From Fomes fomentarius (taxonomy: Eukaryota > Basidiomycota > Agaricomycetes > Polyporales > Polyporaceae), in contig JABYQN010000004.1 of NCBI GenBank assembly GCA_022606135.1, positions 1-64,000 of the forward strand: a stretch of DNA of 64,000 bases, given 5' to 3'. The notes below the pieces were generated by a model. That model had not been told where the DNA came from and did not search any database. It was given only the letters and a program-made list of their open reading frames with translations. Position 1 is the first letter of the stretch, and every line of letters starts with the position of its first letter. Shown here in pieces: positions 1 to 10,715 of this stretch. The position numbers were made by a program, and so were the translations under genes.

Positions 1-575
1 GACATACCCGTCAATAGGTATTCGGGACGTCTCGAAGTACTATGACAGGTCAACGCAGCGCACTTCTCCGAGCCTCACAAACTCGCATTCGCATGGGCTT
101 CCATGACCTTAGTTCTGTTCGTGATGAGTTTCGAACCTCACCGTAGGTTAGTTTATTGTGCCCTCCTCGGCGAACTGGGGCGACCGAAGTGCGATGACCA
201 TGGTAGAAGTGTGTGGAGTAGCTGTGCTAGGCCCGTGTTGCCACTGCTTCATACCACAGAGCCGCTGTCGGCACAACAGGGGATCCACTTCCCTATATGC
301 AGAACGCACAGCGACTGAATGGGAACGAAGAATGATGTGCACTGGACGGCATATACCTAAACCTTGTTCGAGCACAGACCTCCTCAGTCCTGGTCGTCTC
401 ACGAACAAGGCATAAGCGCTGCTGTGCGGTACTATCCCGATTCTCACTTTGACAGCCCCTTTGTCGCGATCGCACAGGTCCCTGCATAGAATGTTGAGTA
501 ATTAATTAAATTCATTTCTGCGCCCGCGTATATGAACGTGAGATGGAGAGATAGAACCCTATTACCCCATTGCAA
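1..575. other. 5' flank, no gene seen
   Basis: I see no convincing coding exon here. Short overlapping open frames on both strands lack domains or splice logic. The last 100 bases should hold the promoter of the membrane-protein gene that follows. A TATAT stretch near 529 lies about 45 bases before its ATG. Confidence 0.5.
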
Positions 576-1331
576 ATGTACGGCGACACCAAGTTGATGC
601 CACTGCCGGCCTCCTACAAGCCTCAGCATGTCTCGCACCAGTCCCTCTCGTCGTACTCTCTACAGAGCTCTTCGACATACCATACCGACTCCTCTGTGAG
701 CGACACCCACAGACTCCTCAGCGATCACCGATCGCCCCCGCCGACGCCGCCTGCAGCATCCCGCTCCCTCAATCCACACGAAAATCCTAACGGAAAGCCT
801 CGCGAGCGGAGATGGTCGACGTCACTGTCCATCTCCGACCTCCTCATGTTCCTCGCGATGCTCATCTGCGCGACCCTCTTCACCCTCCTCGCGAGCTTTC
901 TCTACATCCTGCTCGGCGGGCACATCCTCAAGTACCCTTCCATCATGGAGGTAGTCCCGTCCTACCGATATCCATACACGACACGATACGCCGCCACGGG
1001 GCCCTTCTTCCTCACGTCGCTATGCGGGTCAACCTTCCTCGGCATGATGATCTGTGCGCTCGCAACGGCCGTGGTATGCAAGCGACGGAGCGAGGGCGTC
1101 GACGGAGGGAAGAGCATGGCGTGGATCACCGCGCTGACTGTAGGGTGTACCATCGCGGGCATGTTTGCGCTGGCGCTGGGTGCTCGTGTGGTCGGGGAAA
1201 GCCACGGGCCGCATGGGTACGACTGGCTGTCTGCGCTGAAGGCGGGAGGAGTGGGTGGTGGGATCTTGTGTATCCCGATATTCCTCCTGATTGGCTTAAT
1301 CATCGCCACCTACGGAGATGGCTTGTGCTAG
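576..1331 (+). CDS. Four-helix membrane protein of the local family (member 1)
   Basis: Single-exon gene of 251 residues beginning at the ATG at 576. Residues 1-80 are Ser/Thr/Pro-rich and look disordered. Four hydrophobic segments follow at about 87-115, 140-168, 181-205 and 219-247. The third contains an AGMFALALG stretch and the fourth begins LKAGGVGGG; both resemble the member at 27894-28601 (AGAFAAAIG, LKAGPLG). I recognise no named family and no catalytic residues. By analogy with other small multi-helix proteins it should sit in a membrane with a cytosolic N-terminus, which is inference. It heads a run of about twelve related loci in the first 30 kb. That it is a real gene is likely; its function is unknown. 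Confidence 0.72.
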   Translation: MYGDTKLMPLPASYKPQHVSHQSLSSYSLQSSSTYHTDSSVSDTHRLLSDHRSPPPTPPAASRSLNPHENPNGKPRERRWSTSLSISDLLMFLAMLICATLFTLLASFLYILLGGHILKYPSIMEVVPSYRYPYTTRYAATGPFFLTSLCGSTFLGMMICALATAVVCKRRSEGVDGGKSMAWITALTVGCTIAGMFALALGARVVGESHGPHGYDWLSALKAGGVGGGILCIPIFLLIGLIIATYGDGLC

Positions 1332-2841
1332 GACGCCATTCAGCCCGAGTGTGAGTGTTACGATATATAAGTATCAGTGGACGACAGCTTGGACAATGCG
1401 AGGATATCCAGACACTTACCGTAGTAGTCAGTGTTAGACCCCCTTAGAAGGCTGGATTCATGTCCACCAAACTGCGTATGCTATACAGAATACATGCTGA
1501 ATTCTGTTTCGCTCTGTTTGTAGAGCGTTCGAGGCTTTGTCGTCGCCGTAAAGAGAGGGGAAAATCCTAGGGATGGGGACAGCCAGTGAGCCACGTGGCG
1601 GAATGCTCGGCGGCGCCTAGCGGGGCTCGCAACTTGTTCGCGGCGGGCGCGCTGCTGAGCCTCTTGTCCGTCCTTCTGCTTTCTCACTCTCATCTGAGAT
1701 GCAGATGTACGCGCCTCTACTGCTACACTGGGTTTGAGCTGGATCAACTAGAGAGAAGAATGATGGGGACAGGCATACTTGACCTCCACGTCCACTCAGG
1801 TTCCACAAATATGTATGTGCGTCTTCTTTTTTTCCGAGAAGACATGAGGACACGGACGGAAAACTCAGGGGTGTAATTGACGACGCACCACTAATGCTAA
1901 TGGTTTCCGTCATATGTGTCGTCATACCTTTCTCTATCACACCGTCTACCGCTTCCTCCACACTTGCATGATGCGCATCCGCAAAAGTGTAACGTGTAAC
2001 CATCGCTCTTCGCGCGCTTCCTGGTTCCCCTCATGCGCCGCTTGGTTTGGAAACTATTGGAAGAGGTCAGTGGAAGGTGGAGATGGTTGGGCTGGTGAGC
2101 TTGCATTTCTCCGCGCGTACCTTCTTCTCTGTCTACCCGCATACACGTTGATTTGATACGAATATTCTGGCCACAATTGTGAGTAACTCTGGCATTGACT
2201 CTGGCGGTTGCAAACCTATCTTTCTCGGATTCTTCTCATGCGCGGTATCAAGCTGATTTTGATACAATCTCGGCCAACACATCCCTGCGCGCGACTCTAT
2301 TCGGACGACTACCGACATGTTTCTTGTCAAGCTAGCATTGTCTTATCTTTCGTGGTCGTGATCATAGGCTGCGCCGTGTTCCACTTCAGATCGCCTCCCT
2401 CAGGCTGGTCAACACATGCGACAGTTTACCCAACACTCTCGCCTGTGTATCTTACGAGTCACCGAGTACTCGACACTGAGCGAGCCAATCGCTTAGTACA
2501 CGGTCCTTGTTCGTGAAGATGAGATGACGTCTATCGACCTCACGATATCAAGTGACGTTATCAAAGTGCGTATTCCTCCAGGTTCTGATGTCGCAACTAG
2601 AGGAAAACGCAACGTAGTAATCGTACAGGAGACTCGGGAACGTGGAGATGAGGGAGGCATGGTACATATCCTGTAAGGCATGAGAATAAACAGGTGGCTG
2701 TATGATCTGATAGATAGATACGAGCGAAGCTGAACCAAGAGCATGGGATTGACACTGAACAGACTGCGAACCTCTTATGTCAAAGCTCGACACTACAACG
2801 CAACAAGCGAATGATTACCTCCACTCAACAAGGCATTTGTG
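1332..2841. other. Intergenic, no gene seen
   Basis: About 1.5 kb without a supportable gene. It holds the 3' flanks of the membrane-protein gene (from the left) and of the F-box/WD40 locus (from the right). Open frames here are short, overlap on both strands and show no recognisable domain. Confidence 0.5.
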
Positions 2842-5509
2842 TTATGCATCTTCGGCGGTTTCTGGTGAGTCGGGACCGTCTTCGGCCACGGTCCGAGTAT
2901 CGGAGCGCCATACAGCGTCCGCCACCGTCGCCTCGGAGTGGCACGACAAGACCTCCTGCATCTTCTTGCGAACGCGCACGGTCCCATCCTCCGCCCCGGA
3001 AGCCAGGACGTCCCCATTCCCCGAGAACACGACGTGAGTCACGGGAGCCTCGTGTTCGGTATACGTCTCCACACACGTCCCGTCACTCGTCCTCCACAAC
3101 CGCACGGTATAGTCTGCCGACGCAGTCGCAACGAATCGGCCGTCAGGGGAGAATGAGAATACATTGATGCGTCCTTTGTGCCCATGGAGTTGGATAGGTG
3201 TGTGCGGACCCGTCGGGCTGGACAGATCGACTACGACCATTGAGCTGTCCCGCTCCGAGTGCGAGTCCGGCTTCGGACTATGGATTATACCGTCGTGCGC
3301 GGTATGCTCGAACACAGGCAAGATCCCGAGGCGCATCCCGACTCGCGAGAACCTCATACGATATTCGGAGGTAAACGGAATTGCCCCGCACAGCGGGACT
3401 GGGCGGTGGAGCGGAATTCCGCTTGCGACGTCCCAGGACCATATTGCGCCGTGATCCGATATCGCCACAAGGGAGGCATTGCTATGATTGAATGTAGCCG
3501 CGAGGAGTTCCTCAGCCTTCGAGTCGCGAATGGGATGAGTGACGGCCGGGGGAGTGTGTAGTGCCAGTGCAGTCTTGGAATGTCGGACGCAAGGTCCCAT
3601 ACGAGTATTGTTCCAGGCTTATGCCAATCTGCAAGCCAATGCTCGTTGACAGAGACGGCGAAGGCATCGGGACGGAGTTTCTCCCCCTCTGTACAGAGGG
3701 GTCGAGGTAACGTGATGGGCGTCGTGCTTTCCTGGAGATCGACAATGCCCAAAACGCCGTCCTCCAAGATAAACACAATCTTTGATGAAGAATAACAGAC
3801 GAAGTCGAGCCACCGCCATATCTTGTTGCGTGATGGCCAAGGAAATGGACAGAAGATGTCGGTGTGAATGCTGCCCCGTGGAATGAAATGGGCCTTCTTC
3901 TTGTAGTCAACGGCTAACAATGGATAGTTCATACCTCCGATTCCAACGAAGAAGCGGAAATTTGGTGAACAGAAGGCAGACCCGAAGTCGCGACGCCCAA
4001 GGCAATAAGCGTCGCTCGGCTGTGGGGAGGAGAACGTTCCCCACTTGATCTCGAGGTCGACGTTCCAGAAGACGATGGCCTGAGCAGTCGAAGATGCAAC
4101 CCATTCTCCGTTATTTGATGCTACCAACGAGTCGAGTCTACCATAGTCAGAAACATGAGAATAATCGCATCGCGATTTACCTGACTATCGCTTTAGCGAC
4201 GACCTGAGCATGAGAGCATGGATACCCACAGATTCTCGACTCGACCGTACATGCTCCTAACCAGGGTTTCTCAGAAGCTGCGCGGAGACGACTCAACGCT
4301 GCATGTAGCTGACTGTCCCAACTCCGTGTGGTTTCGGGAAAAATGAGATGGATTGGCTGAAGTAGAGGTTGGGAATATTGAGCCCTATGTATCAGGCGTT
4401 GGAGATGCTGCCAGTCCTCGAGTGCCTCAGAAGCAGTAAGAGTGAAAAGGACCGAATATGGCGAGACATGCTGGGTGTCCATCTGGATCTGCTTGAGCGT
4501 GGGAGGGAGATCGTTCTCTAGAACCCGGATTAGGGACTTCAACATGTCTAGGGGCCCGATAAGATCGCCTGTCAACACAATCCTGAGGGAGGAGAGTCGT
4601 CTACATTGTGCAAAGGAGTGCGGATTGAGAATAGCTAGTCGAAGGTCAGCATACATATGAAACTCTTCCGCTCGTCACATACGATGAGAAGTTTGGGTCT
4701 GACCCAAGGATGGTTGTATCACGAGGTTCTCAACGGACTTCTGTATCGCCGGTGCGAGCAATCGTAGGATTGCAGGAGAGTGTATCAAGAGCAACTGGAG
4801 CAATATGACCTGAAGTCAGATGTTTACCCTTATATGATACATGATATCGGAACACACCTGAAGCGATGTGATTCGAAGTCTGTTAGATAGACGAACACGA
4901 ATCCCATCCCATATGGACGCTGACGTTTCCTCTTCAGAAACAGAAATAGACTCGAGTTCCAAGGATTGCAGAAAAGGAAATGCCAACAAGACACGGGAGA
5001 AGTGAATTGCAGAGTCGAAGCACAGAGATGATAGTTTGAGCTCGTCAATGAGGGAGTATTGGCGCAATGTTGCCAGGGTAATCGAGCGCATCCTTAAGCT
5101 GATGATGTGCTGCTGTGTTGGCAATCCTCCAAGATGAATGCGCCTCACACTATAAAGGTAGGGCAGTAGCGTCAAAGCGACACTGTCACGTATATGACAA
5201 AAGCCGAGTGTAGGCGATGGCCATGGGCTGTCGTCTTGGGATGGTAGTAGGTGCTGCGTGTTGATCAATTCCGTGCCCATATCTACTCTGACAACCTGAA
5301 CCAAATGCCGGAGTGTAGATGTAGAGTGAAGGATAGAACAGAATATATAGAGTTGCTGATAAGAGGCGAGCGCCACTTCGCGGAAGAGGTGGCCGAATTC
5401 GAGGGAGCCATTGGCGGCATACAAGGGCGCAATTGCGGAGGGAACGATGATCATCTGCCAGCTGATCAATCGCCCGTTCTGCAACCTCCACCGGGACACG
5501 AGAGGCCAT
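2842..5509 (-). pseudogene. Broken F-box / WD40-repeat protein gene
   Basis: Read from 5509 downwards, the N-terminus has a basidiomycete F-box-like domain (RVPVEVAERAIDQL, then ALVCRQWLPR). A leucine-rich middle follows, then WD40 repeats (LHGHKGRINVFSFSPDG, RFVATASADYTVRLW). The halves belong to one gene: an intron at 4138-4180 (GTAAAT...TAG) joins AKAIVR to LDSLVASNNGEW in frame, and another lies at 4810-4857. F-box proteins recruit substrates to SCF ubiquitin ligases and WD40 propellers bind partners, so an intact form would be an SCF adaptor. The frame is broken three times: a shift near 5390 between LPRIR and HLFREV, an in-frame TGA near 4674, and a shift at the C-run near 3548. A decayed gene is the simplest reading. 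Sequencing errors or an unseen short intron could explain individual lesions. Confidence 0.7.
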
Positions 5510-5982
5510 AAATCTGAGCAGAGTAACCTTGGCTAGATGCTGAACTGAGGGAAGAGCAGAGGATGATCGTGGCTGATATGCAAGTACTAGTAGAGCGTGG
5601 AAGCGGTGCACACTGCAAACCTCGGTATTTTCCGAGTCGGCGCTAGTACTAAGGGGCATTCTAAAGTTATACTCTGTTTCCGCGTCCGCCACATTAACCA
5701 CGCTATTCCCCCTAGTACTTCAGGGTAGAACGACCCATTGTAAAGTTCTGCTGTTAGTCTGTTTATAGTTGCAAGTCTATGACCTTCATCGCAACGCTCA
5801 GGTCAGTGACACACAACGACTATTGTCTTTTCAGTGCACTGTGTACAACTCCTCAGCCCTTTCTCCCGTCTCCGGCAACGACCCTTAACTCAGCTTTATT
5901 GTCCGTGAACCTATAATATAGCAGAGCCTCATAGCGTATGAACTCATTTCTCTTCTTCTAGATCCCTAGGATCAAACCAGCC
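5510..5982. promoter_or_regulatory. Divergent promoter interval
   Basis: It lies between the ATG of the F-box/WD40 locus (minus) and that of the next membrane-protein gene (plus). A polypyrimidine stretch ending TTCTTCTAG at about 5951-5961 looks like the 3' splice site of a 5'-leader intron just upstream of the ATG at 5983, an arrangement also seen at the 11903 and 13921 members. Nothing else is evident. Confidence 0.4.
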
Positions 5983-7035
5983 ATGCATAACTCGCCGTCT
6001 TACGATGACATGCCTGGGAAATTTGACTATCAATTTTGCACCTCCTCCACGCCCCGCCCCAATCACCTCTCTGCATCCTCTGACTGCTCCTCCAAGAACA
6101 CTATCAGTGAATACTACGGACTAGAACGTGATTCACCCAATCCTCACTACCAGCTTGCCAATAACGAGCACATCAGAGACGGACACCACAGAGAACAAGA
6201 GGGTGCGCCCCCGACTGGCAGTCGTTTCATCGAACATCTCGACGACTCCAAATCATACGCTCTGTCGTCACACGAGCAATTGCCCTCCACACTGTACCCC
6301 ACGGGGCACGAGCATGTACTTGCATGCGCTACTCATGCAAGCCTTTCGGAGTCCGTCGGATCACAGCAGCCCAGCACGGATACCACCCTACCTGACGTTC
6401 AGCCATTTGCAAAGTTGACACGGCACGGAACTCGCATAATTACCCCTGGTTCTATACGATCCGATGGCCTGACTCCGAACCGTGCGACGCACAAAGATCT
6501 CAATCACACTCAATCACCTGTCTCCGATATCCCGCCACCTCGGAGGATGCGCCTCCTCAGGATTGCATGGCCGTTAGCATGCATCCTCTTCCCACCCATT
6601 CTCAGCCTCCTCCTCCTCGTCCTCGGCGGTATCCCGCTCAACGCCATGTCTGCGCACCACATTCCCGTGTGGCTTCTGCTCGCCGCAACAATGCCCACCG
6701 CATTCTTCTTCACCGTCGTGCTTTGGATACTATCCGTCCTTACCACGGCTGCATTCAAGTTTCGCGCCACGAGGAGTCGCACAAAGGATGAAGTGCGTAA
6801 ACAGGGCCTCGACTTTTGGATACTGGTGGACTGTGTGGGGCCGAAGATGTCCATTATGTACCTGTTGGCGGGTATCGTGGCGTTGCCTGCAGCTCTTGGA
6901 ATGTTCCTCAAGTCTGCCGTGTTTGGGCCGAGGGATGGCCTAATAATTAACGCCACAGGGATAGGATTCTTGTCCTTTCCTGCTATTCTCTGGACGTGGT
7001 GGCGGGCAGTAAAGATGAAGAGCACGAAGATTTGA
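5983..7035 (+). CDS. Four-helix membrane protein, long N-terminal tail (member 2)
   Basis: Single-exon frame of 350 residues. The first about 190 residues are polar, rich in Ser, Thr, His and Pro, and probably disordered. Hydrophobic segments lie near 196-217, 228-256, 290-311 and 318-340. It is clearly homologous to the gene at 23546-24628. Shared features are a GG-x2-LN-x2-SA-x-H-x-P-x-W block between helices 1 and 2, a FW-[IF]-L segment before helix 3, LLAG-x2-ALP-x-AL in helix 3, and a G-x3-DG turn before helix 4. No known domain is recognised. The upstream TTCTAG suggests a 5'-leader intron. Gene reality is fairly secure because a diverged homologue preserves the frame; function is unknown. 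Confidence 0.75.
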   Translation: MHNSPSYDDMPGKFDYQFCTSSTPRPNHLSASSDCSSKNTISEYYGLERDSPNPHYQLANNEHIRDGHHREQEGAPPTGSRFIEHLDDSKSYALSSHEQLPSTLYPTGHEHVLACATHASLSESVGSQQPSTDTTLPDVQPFAKLTRHGTRIITPGSIRSDGLTPNRATHKDLNHTQSPVSDIPPPRRMRLLRIAWPLACILFPPILSLLLLVLGGIPLNAMSAHHIPVWLLLAATMPTAFFFTVVLWILSVLTTAAFKFRATRSRTKDEVRKQGLDFWILVDCVGPKMSIMYLLAGIVALPAALGMFLKSAVFGPRDGLIINATGIGFLSFPAILWTWWRAVKMKSTKI

Positions 7036-7780
7036 CATACCATGTGTTTTTCCACCTTCTCTTTATGTCAGAAATCAAGTAGAGTAACAATATAGGTTGA
7101 ATGAGGATACTGGGTTCTTGTATTCTACGTCAACTTATGGTCGAATTTGGTGTGTCTGTTGAGGCATATGTGCACTGACCATACCTGCGCTACGGGAGTG
7201 GGGCATAGAGATCAAAAACCGTAGCTCGCTACCCCTTGGTTGTGAAGATGTGAGTCGCGATTAAGGCGTAGGTGGGACACGGAGAGGACTACCAGACAAC
7301 AAGAACAAGAAAGAGAGGTCTAGTATACGATTTTGGCAACTCAGTCTGTAATGCAATATCTCGAGCTCGTGCGAGACCTGGAACTATTTACATCAGAGCA
7401 TACCAGGCTTTTGTCATCGGCCGTCACGGAAACGGTTGTATCATTGCAGCGCAATTACAACAGCCTGCAACAACTCGCTTTCCCAAGTGCAGCTGTACCT
7501 CGAGGCATGCGTTGCGTTCGTTATTGTGACCTGCAACGCCGACTAATCTACCTCGCCGCAAGTCTACCTCGAGGCGTAGCTGTACCTCTGAACGATGGAA
7601 AGCTATATATAGGGCCCTCATGACAGTACAGCTCCTCAGCTGCTCTCCGCAACTCCTCCCATACGCTCGAAAGTGTCAATAATCCAAAAGCTGTAATCCG
7701 CAGTTCACCATGGACCTAGGAGAAGTGTCACCTCACCCCTATCCGCCATCCTCCAGGGCAGTAGAAGAATCCGGGGATCA
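7036..7780. other. Intergenic; short out-of-frame leader ORF at its end
   Basis: No gene is seen over most of this stretch. An ATG at 7710 opens a 43-codon frame (MDLGEVSPHPYPPSS...) that ends at a TAG inside the next gene in another frame. Its composition resembles the disordered N-termini of neighbouring family members, so it could be an upstream ORF or a frame-shifted N-terminus. Confidence 0.35.
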
Positions 7781-8254
7781 ATGGAAGAGACATTCGGCGG
7801 GTCTCCTCCCCACACAGCAGTCAAGGAACTCGCTGTCGTAGTCGTCTGTACGCTCACCAGTACTATCATGTGGGCGGACCTGCTCGCAGTCCTTTCGGTC
7901 CTCATCGTCAGCCCATCGCACCCCGAGCACAAGTACTCCACCTTGCCGTCATCCCTCGGCATACTCACGGGCGTGGCTGCAGCTACATCTTCCTTGCTCG
8001 CTGGTGGCATGATCCGCCGCTTCAAGACGGAGCCGCGCGCGCAAAGAGACCTGTTCGTGGTCGAAAGTTCACTAGCCGTCGTGTTCGTCGGGACGTTGTC
8101 GAACGTGATCACTATCGCCATTCGGGGCTCCGCTCTTATGAAGAACGGCTTCGGTTGGGACTGGATCTACTCGCTGGTCGTCACCGATGTTCTGCTATCG
8201 TTTGCGGTAGGCATGGCCATTGGCCTGGTGTACCAGCGTATGAACGATGCGTGA
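7781..8254 (+). CDS. Short four-helix membrane protein (member 3)
   Basis: This frame gives 157 residues from the ATG at 7781. Hydrophobic segments lie near residues 12-40, 53-72, 85-109 and 122-147, so the four-helix core is complete. The usual 80-190-residue polar N-terminal extension is missing. A plausible polar extension is encoded from 7710 in a different frame, so a frameshift or a missed intron may have cost it its tail. No known domain is recognised. The hydrophobic layout, gene size and location support membership of the local family, but direct residue identity to other members is weak. Confidence 0.6.
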   Translation: MEETFGGSPPHTAVKELAVVVVCTLTSTIMWADLLAVLSVLIVSPSHPEHKYSTLPSSLGILTGVAAATSSLLAGGMIRRFKTEPRAQRDLFVVESSLAVVFVGTLSNVITIAIRGSALMKNGFGWDWIYSLVVTDVLLSFAVGMAIGLVYQRMNDA

Positions 8255-8770
8255 GGGAGCAAGGGACAGGAGAGGGAGGCCCTGTAGGAAATGATGGATG
8301 GTGAATATAGATGTGGGGCGGTGACGGTGGATGTGGACTGGTGGGTTGGATCTTCGAGCGGGGATAAGTTACTGTGATGAGTGTCGTAGCTCGTGTGTCT
8401 CGATCGTGTCCAATTACATGCACTACTGCCAGATGGGTCATTGAAGTTGTGACTGGTCACATCAATGCGGATTGGACATCGGATGAGTGTAAGTAGCTCA
8501 GTAGCTCACAGTGTAGTCCGCACCGTGATTCTTGCGGCGGACGCAAGGAATGAGTGTGCTGTGATTGGCTCCGAGAGCCACGTGGAGACAGCTATCACGT
8601 GTCGGGTGTTTCGGACCTTGCGGAACTTGAGCGAGTGTGGTCCTTAAACTTGAAGTTGTGGGGCCCCGCATTCGTTCACAGCCTCTTCTCATCTCTGCTG
8701 ATACGTCGCTGTGCTAACATGCTGCGGCGGACATAGAACTGGATGAACTAGAGAGACATAAGTGATTCGA
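8255..8770. other. Intergenic, no gene seen
   Basis: About 0.5 kb separating the third membrane-protein gene from the carrier gene. No coding exon, RNA gene or clear core promoter motif could be supported. Confidence 0.45.
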
Positions 8771-10037
8771 ATGCCCACCGATGGATCTCCGAAGGACAGG
8801 CAGAGCCTACACTATGTCGTCCGCTCAGGCATCGCTGGAGGTGTCGCTGGTTGCGTCGTACGTCCCCTTCTTGTCTATTCTTTTGCTGCACGATCCATAT
8901 ACCTCACGTTCCCTCAGGCCAAGACTGTCGTCGCCCCTCTGGACAGAGTCAAGATCCTCTTCCAGGCATTCAACCCAGACTTCCAGAAGTATGCTGGTAT
9001 GTCCTCCCCTTCCCCGCAAGCGCAAGCCATCTTCAAACCCGACCGTGACCGCGTAGGTAGATGGAGTGGAGCATTCCGCGCTGTTTCCCAGATCTACTCG
9101 GAGAATGGCGTCCGTGGCCTCCTCCAGGGCCATTCTGCCACCCTTGTCCGCATATTCCCGTACGCGGCCACCAGGTTTATCGTTTACGACCAAGTAGAAT
9201 ACGTGTATTCTCTCTCTCCTCTATCTTTTCTTTCTCGTACCGTGACCGTGTCCACAGGTACTGATGCCAACGTGCGAAAGCCAGACTAACCTCCGACGCT
9301 TTATCGCATCACCCTCCTTCTCTGCTGCACGCTCGCGTGACCTCACCTCCTCCCTTCCCATCCTACCCACTCTGCTCATCACTCGACCACTCCAGGCCTC
9401 ACCTCCGTACTTCTCACCTACCCACTCGAGCTCATCCGCGTCCGCATGACCTACATACAGCACCCACCACACTTTCGACCCTGCCCGCCGCCCAACCTTC
9501 CTCTCCGCCATGCGCCTCATCTATTCCGAAGGTTCATCCCTATCTCTACTCGCGCCTCCCTCCGCCCACGGCGTGCCAGCGAACCCATCACCGCAGCTTT
9601 TCGCCCGCTTCCCCATTCTCAACTTCTACCGCGGCTTCTCGGTCAGCATCGCAGGCATGATCCCCTACGCCGGTACATCCTTCCTCGTGTGGGGCTACCT
9701 CCGTGCCAGTATCCTCCCTCCCCGTCCAGGAAACGCCTCCTCTAAGTCGAAATCCCCCTCTAAGCCAGTATCGGACCTCGCATTCGGCGCTGTCGCAGGC
9801 GCATTCGCCCAGACCGTTTCCTACCCGTTCGAAGTCGTCCGCAGACGGATGCAAGTCGGCGGTATCACGCGTCCAGACCGCTGGCTGCGCTGGGGTGAGA
9901 TTGTGGGCATGATATGGTCCACCTGGGGCTGGAGGGGGTTCTTCGTGGGCCTGAGCATCGGGTATCTGAAGGTCGTGCCGATGACTGCGGTAAACTTCAC
10001 GGTATGGCAGGCGCTGAGGCCCATGTTGGGTATATGA
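8771..10037 (+). pseudogene. Mitochondrial carrier (CoA-carrier/LEU5-like), frame broken
   Basis: This is a spliced member of the mitochondrial carrier (SLC25) family of inner-membrane transporters. All three signature repeats are visible: APLDRVKILFQ, YPLELIRVRM and YPFEVVRRRM. Exons 8771-8857, 8918-8996, 9057-9202 and from 9258 join in frame. The next junction is less clear; a GTGACC donor at 9337 is the only phase-compatible choice. The pattern RRFIA...LTSVLLTYPLEL and a third repeat followed by a Trp/Gly-rich segment best fit the LEU5/SLC25A16-42 group that moves coenzyme A, at moderate confidence. At 9452-9459 a TACATACA tandem duplication adds four bases and shifts the frame between RVRMTY and the conserved ARRPTFLSAMRLIYSEG. 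No GT lies between to allow an intron. The copy is either a young pseudogene or carries an assembly error. Confidence 0.72.
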
Positions 10038-10715
10038 GCGAGCGCGGCAGGATAGAGAGAGGGCGTACCTTACAGTAAGCAATGTATCTGTAGCGCATAC
10101 ACTAACATCGCAGAACACTCTTCATCGACCTTCCTCCCTCCCGCTCGCGTCCTAGCCTAGTACAATAACCCTCGCCTTGTGCGTTTGGTCTAGGTGTGTG
10201 TTCGTGTCCATTTGCGTGTGTTGACTGTTAGATTCAAGTGCGATTGCGACTATACAGCAGCAACCAAATGCCACGACAATTGTATGGACACATAGCCATC
10301 GAGGGCGTCGTCGTGAAAGCACAGCAGCATCAGAGCATGCGCACACAACCAGCAAGATAGCAATACGTACGCGTCGTCGTCGAGGATCCGATCCAAAGAA
10401 TCTCAAACTGCACCCTCACTCATAAGCACGCAGAGTGCCATCGCGATCCTGCCCGCGCGTCTGAACGCTCAGCACACAGGCATCATCGTGCGCGACCTCG
10501 CGCTGCATCAAAACTCATGAGGAACATAGGCGTGGGCTTAGTGATCATAGACATCTGGATGGTCATGACGGGAACGCAAAATATATGATTAGTGTCGGAG
10601 CACTCATCTGGACATCAACACGGGTATGCAAGTGTAACGCCTCATCGAGCAAGATAAGCCGACACCGCGTGTACACGCACGCAGCAAGCTCTCCCGCCCC
10701 GAACCGCGATACGGA
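10038..10715. other. Convergent intergenic region
   Basis: It holds the 3' flanks of the carrier gene (plus) and the next membrane-protein gene (minus). No exon, RNA gene or repeat can be supported. Confidence 0.45.
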
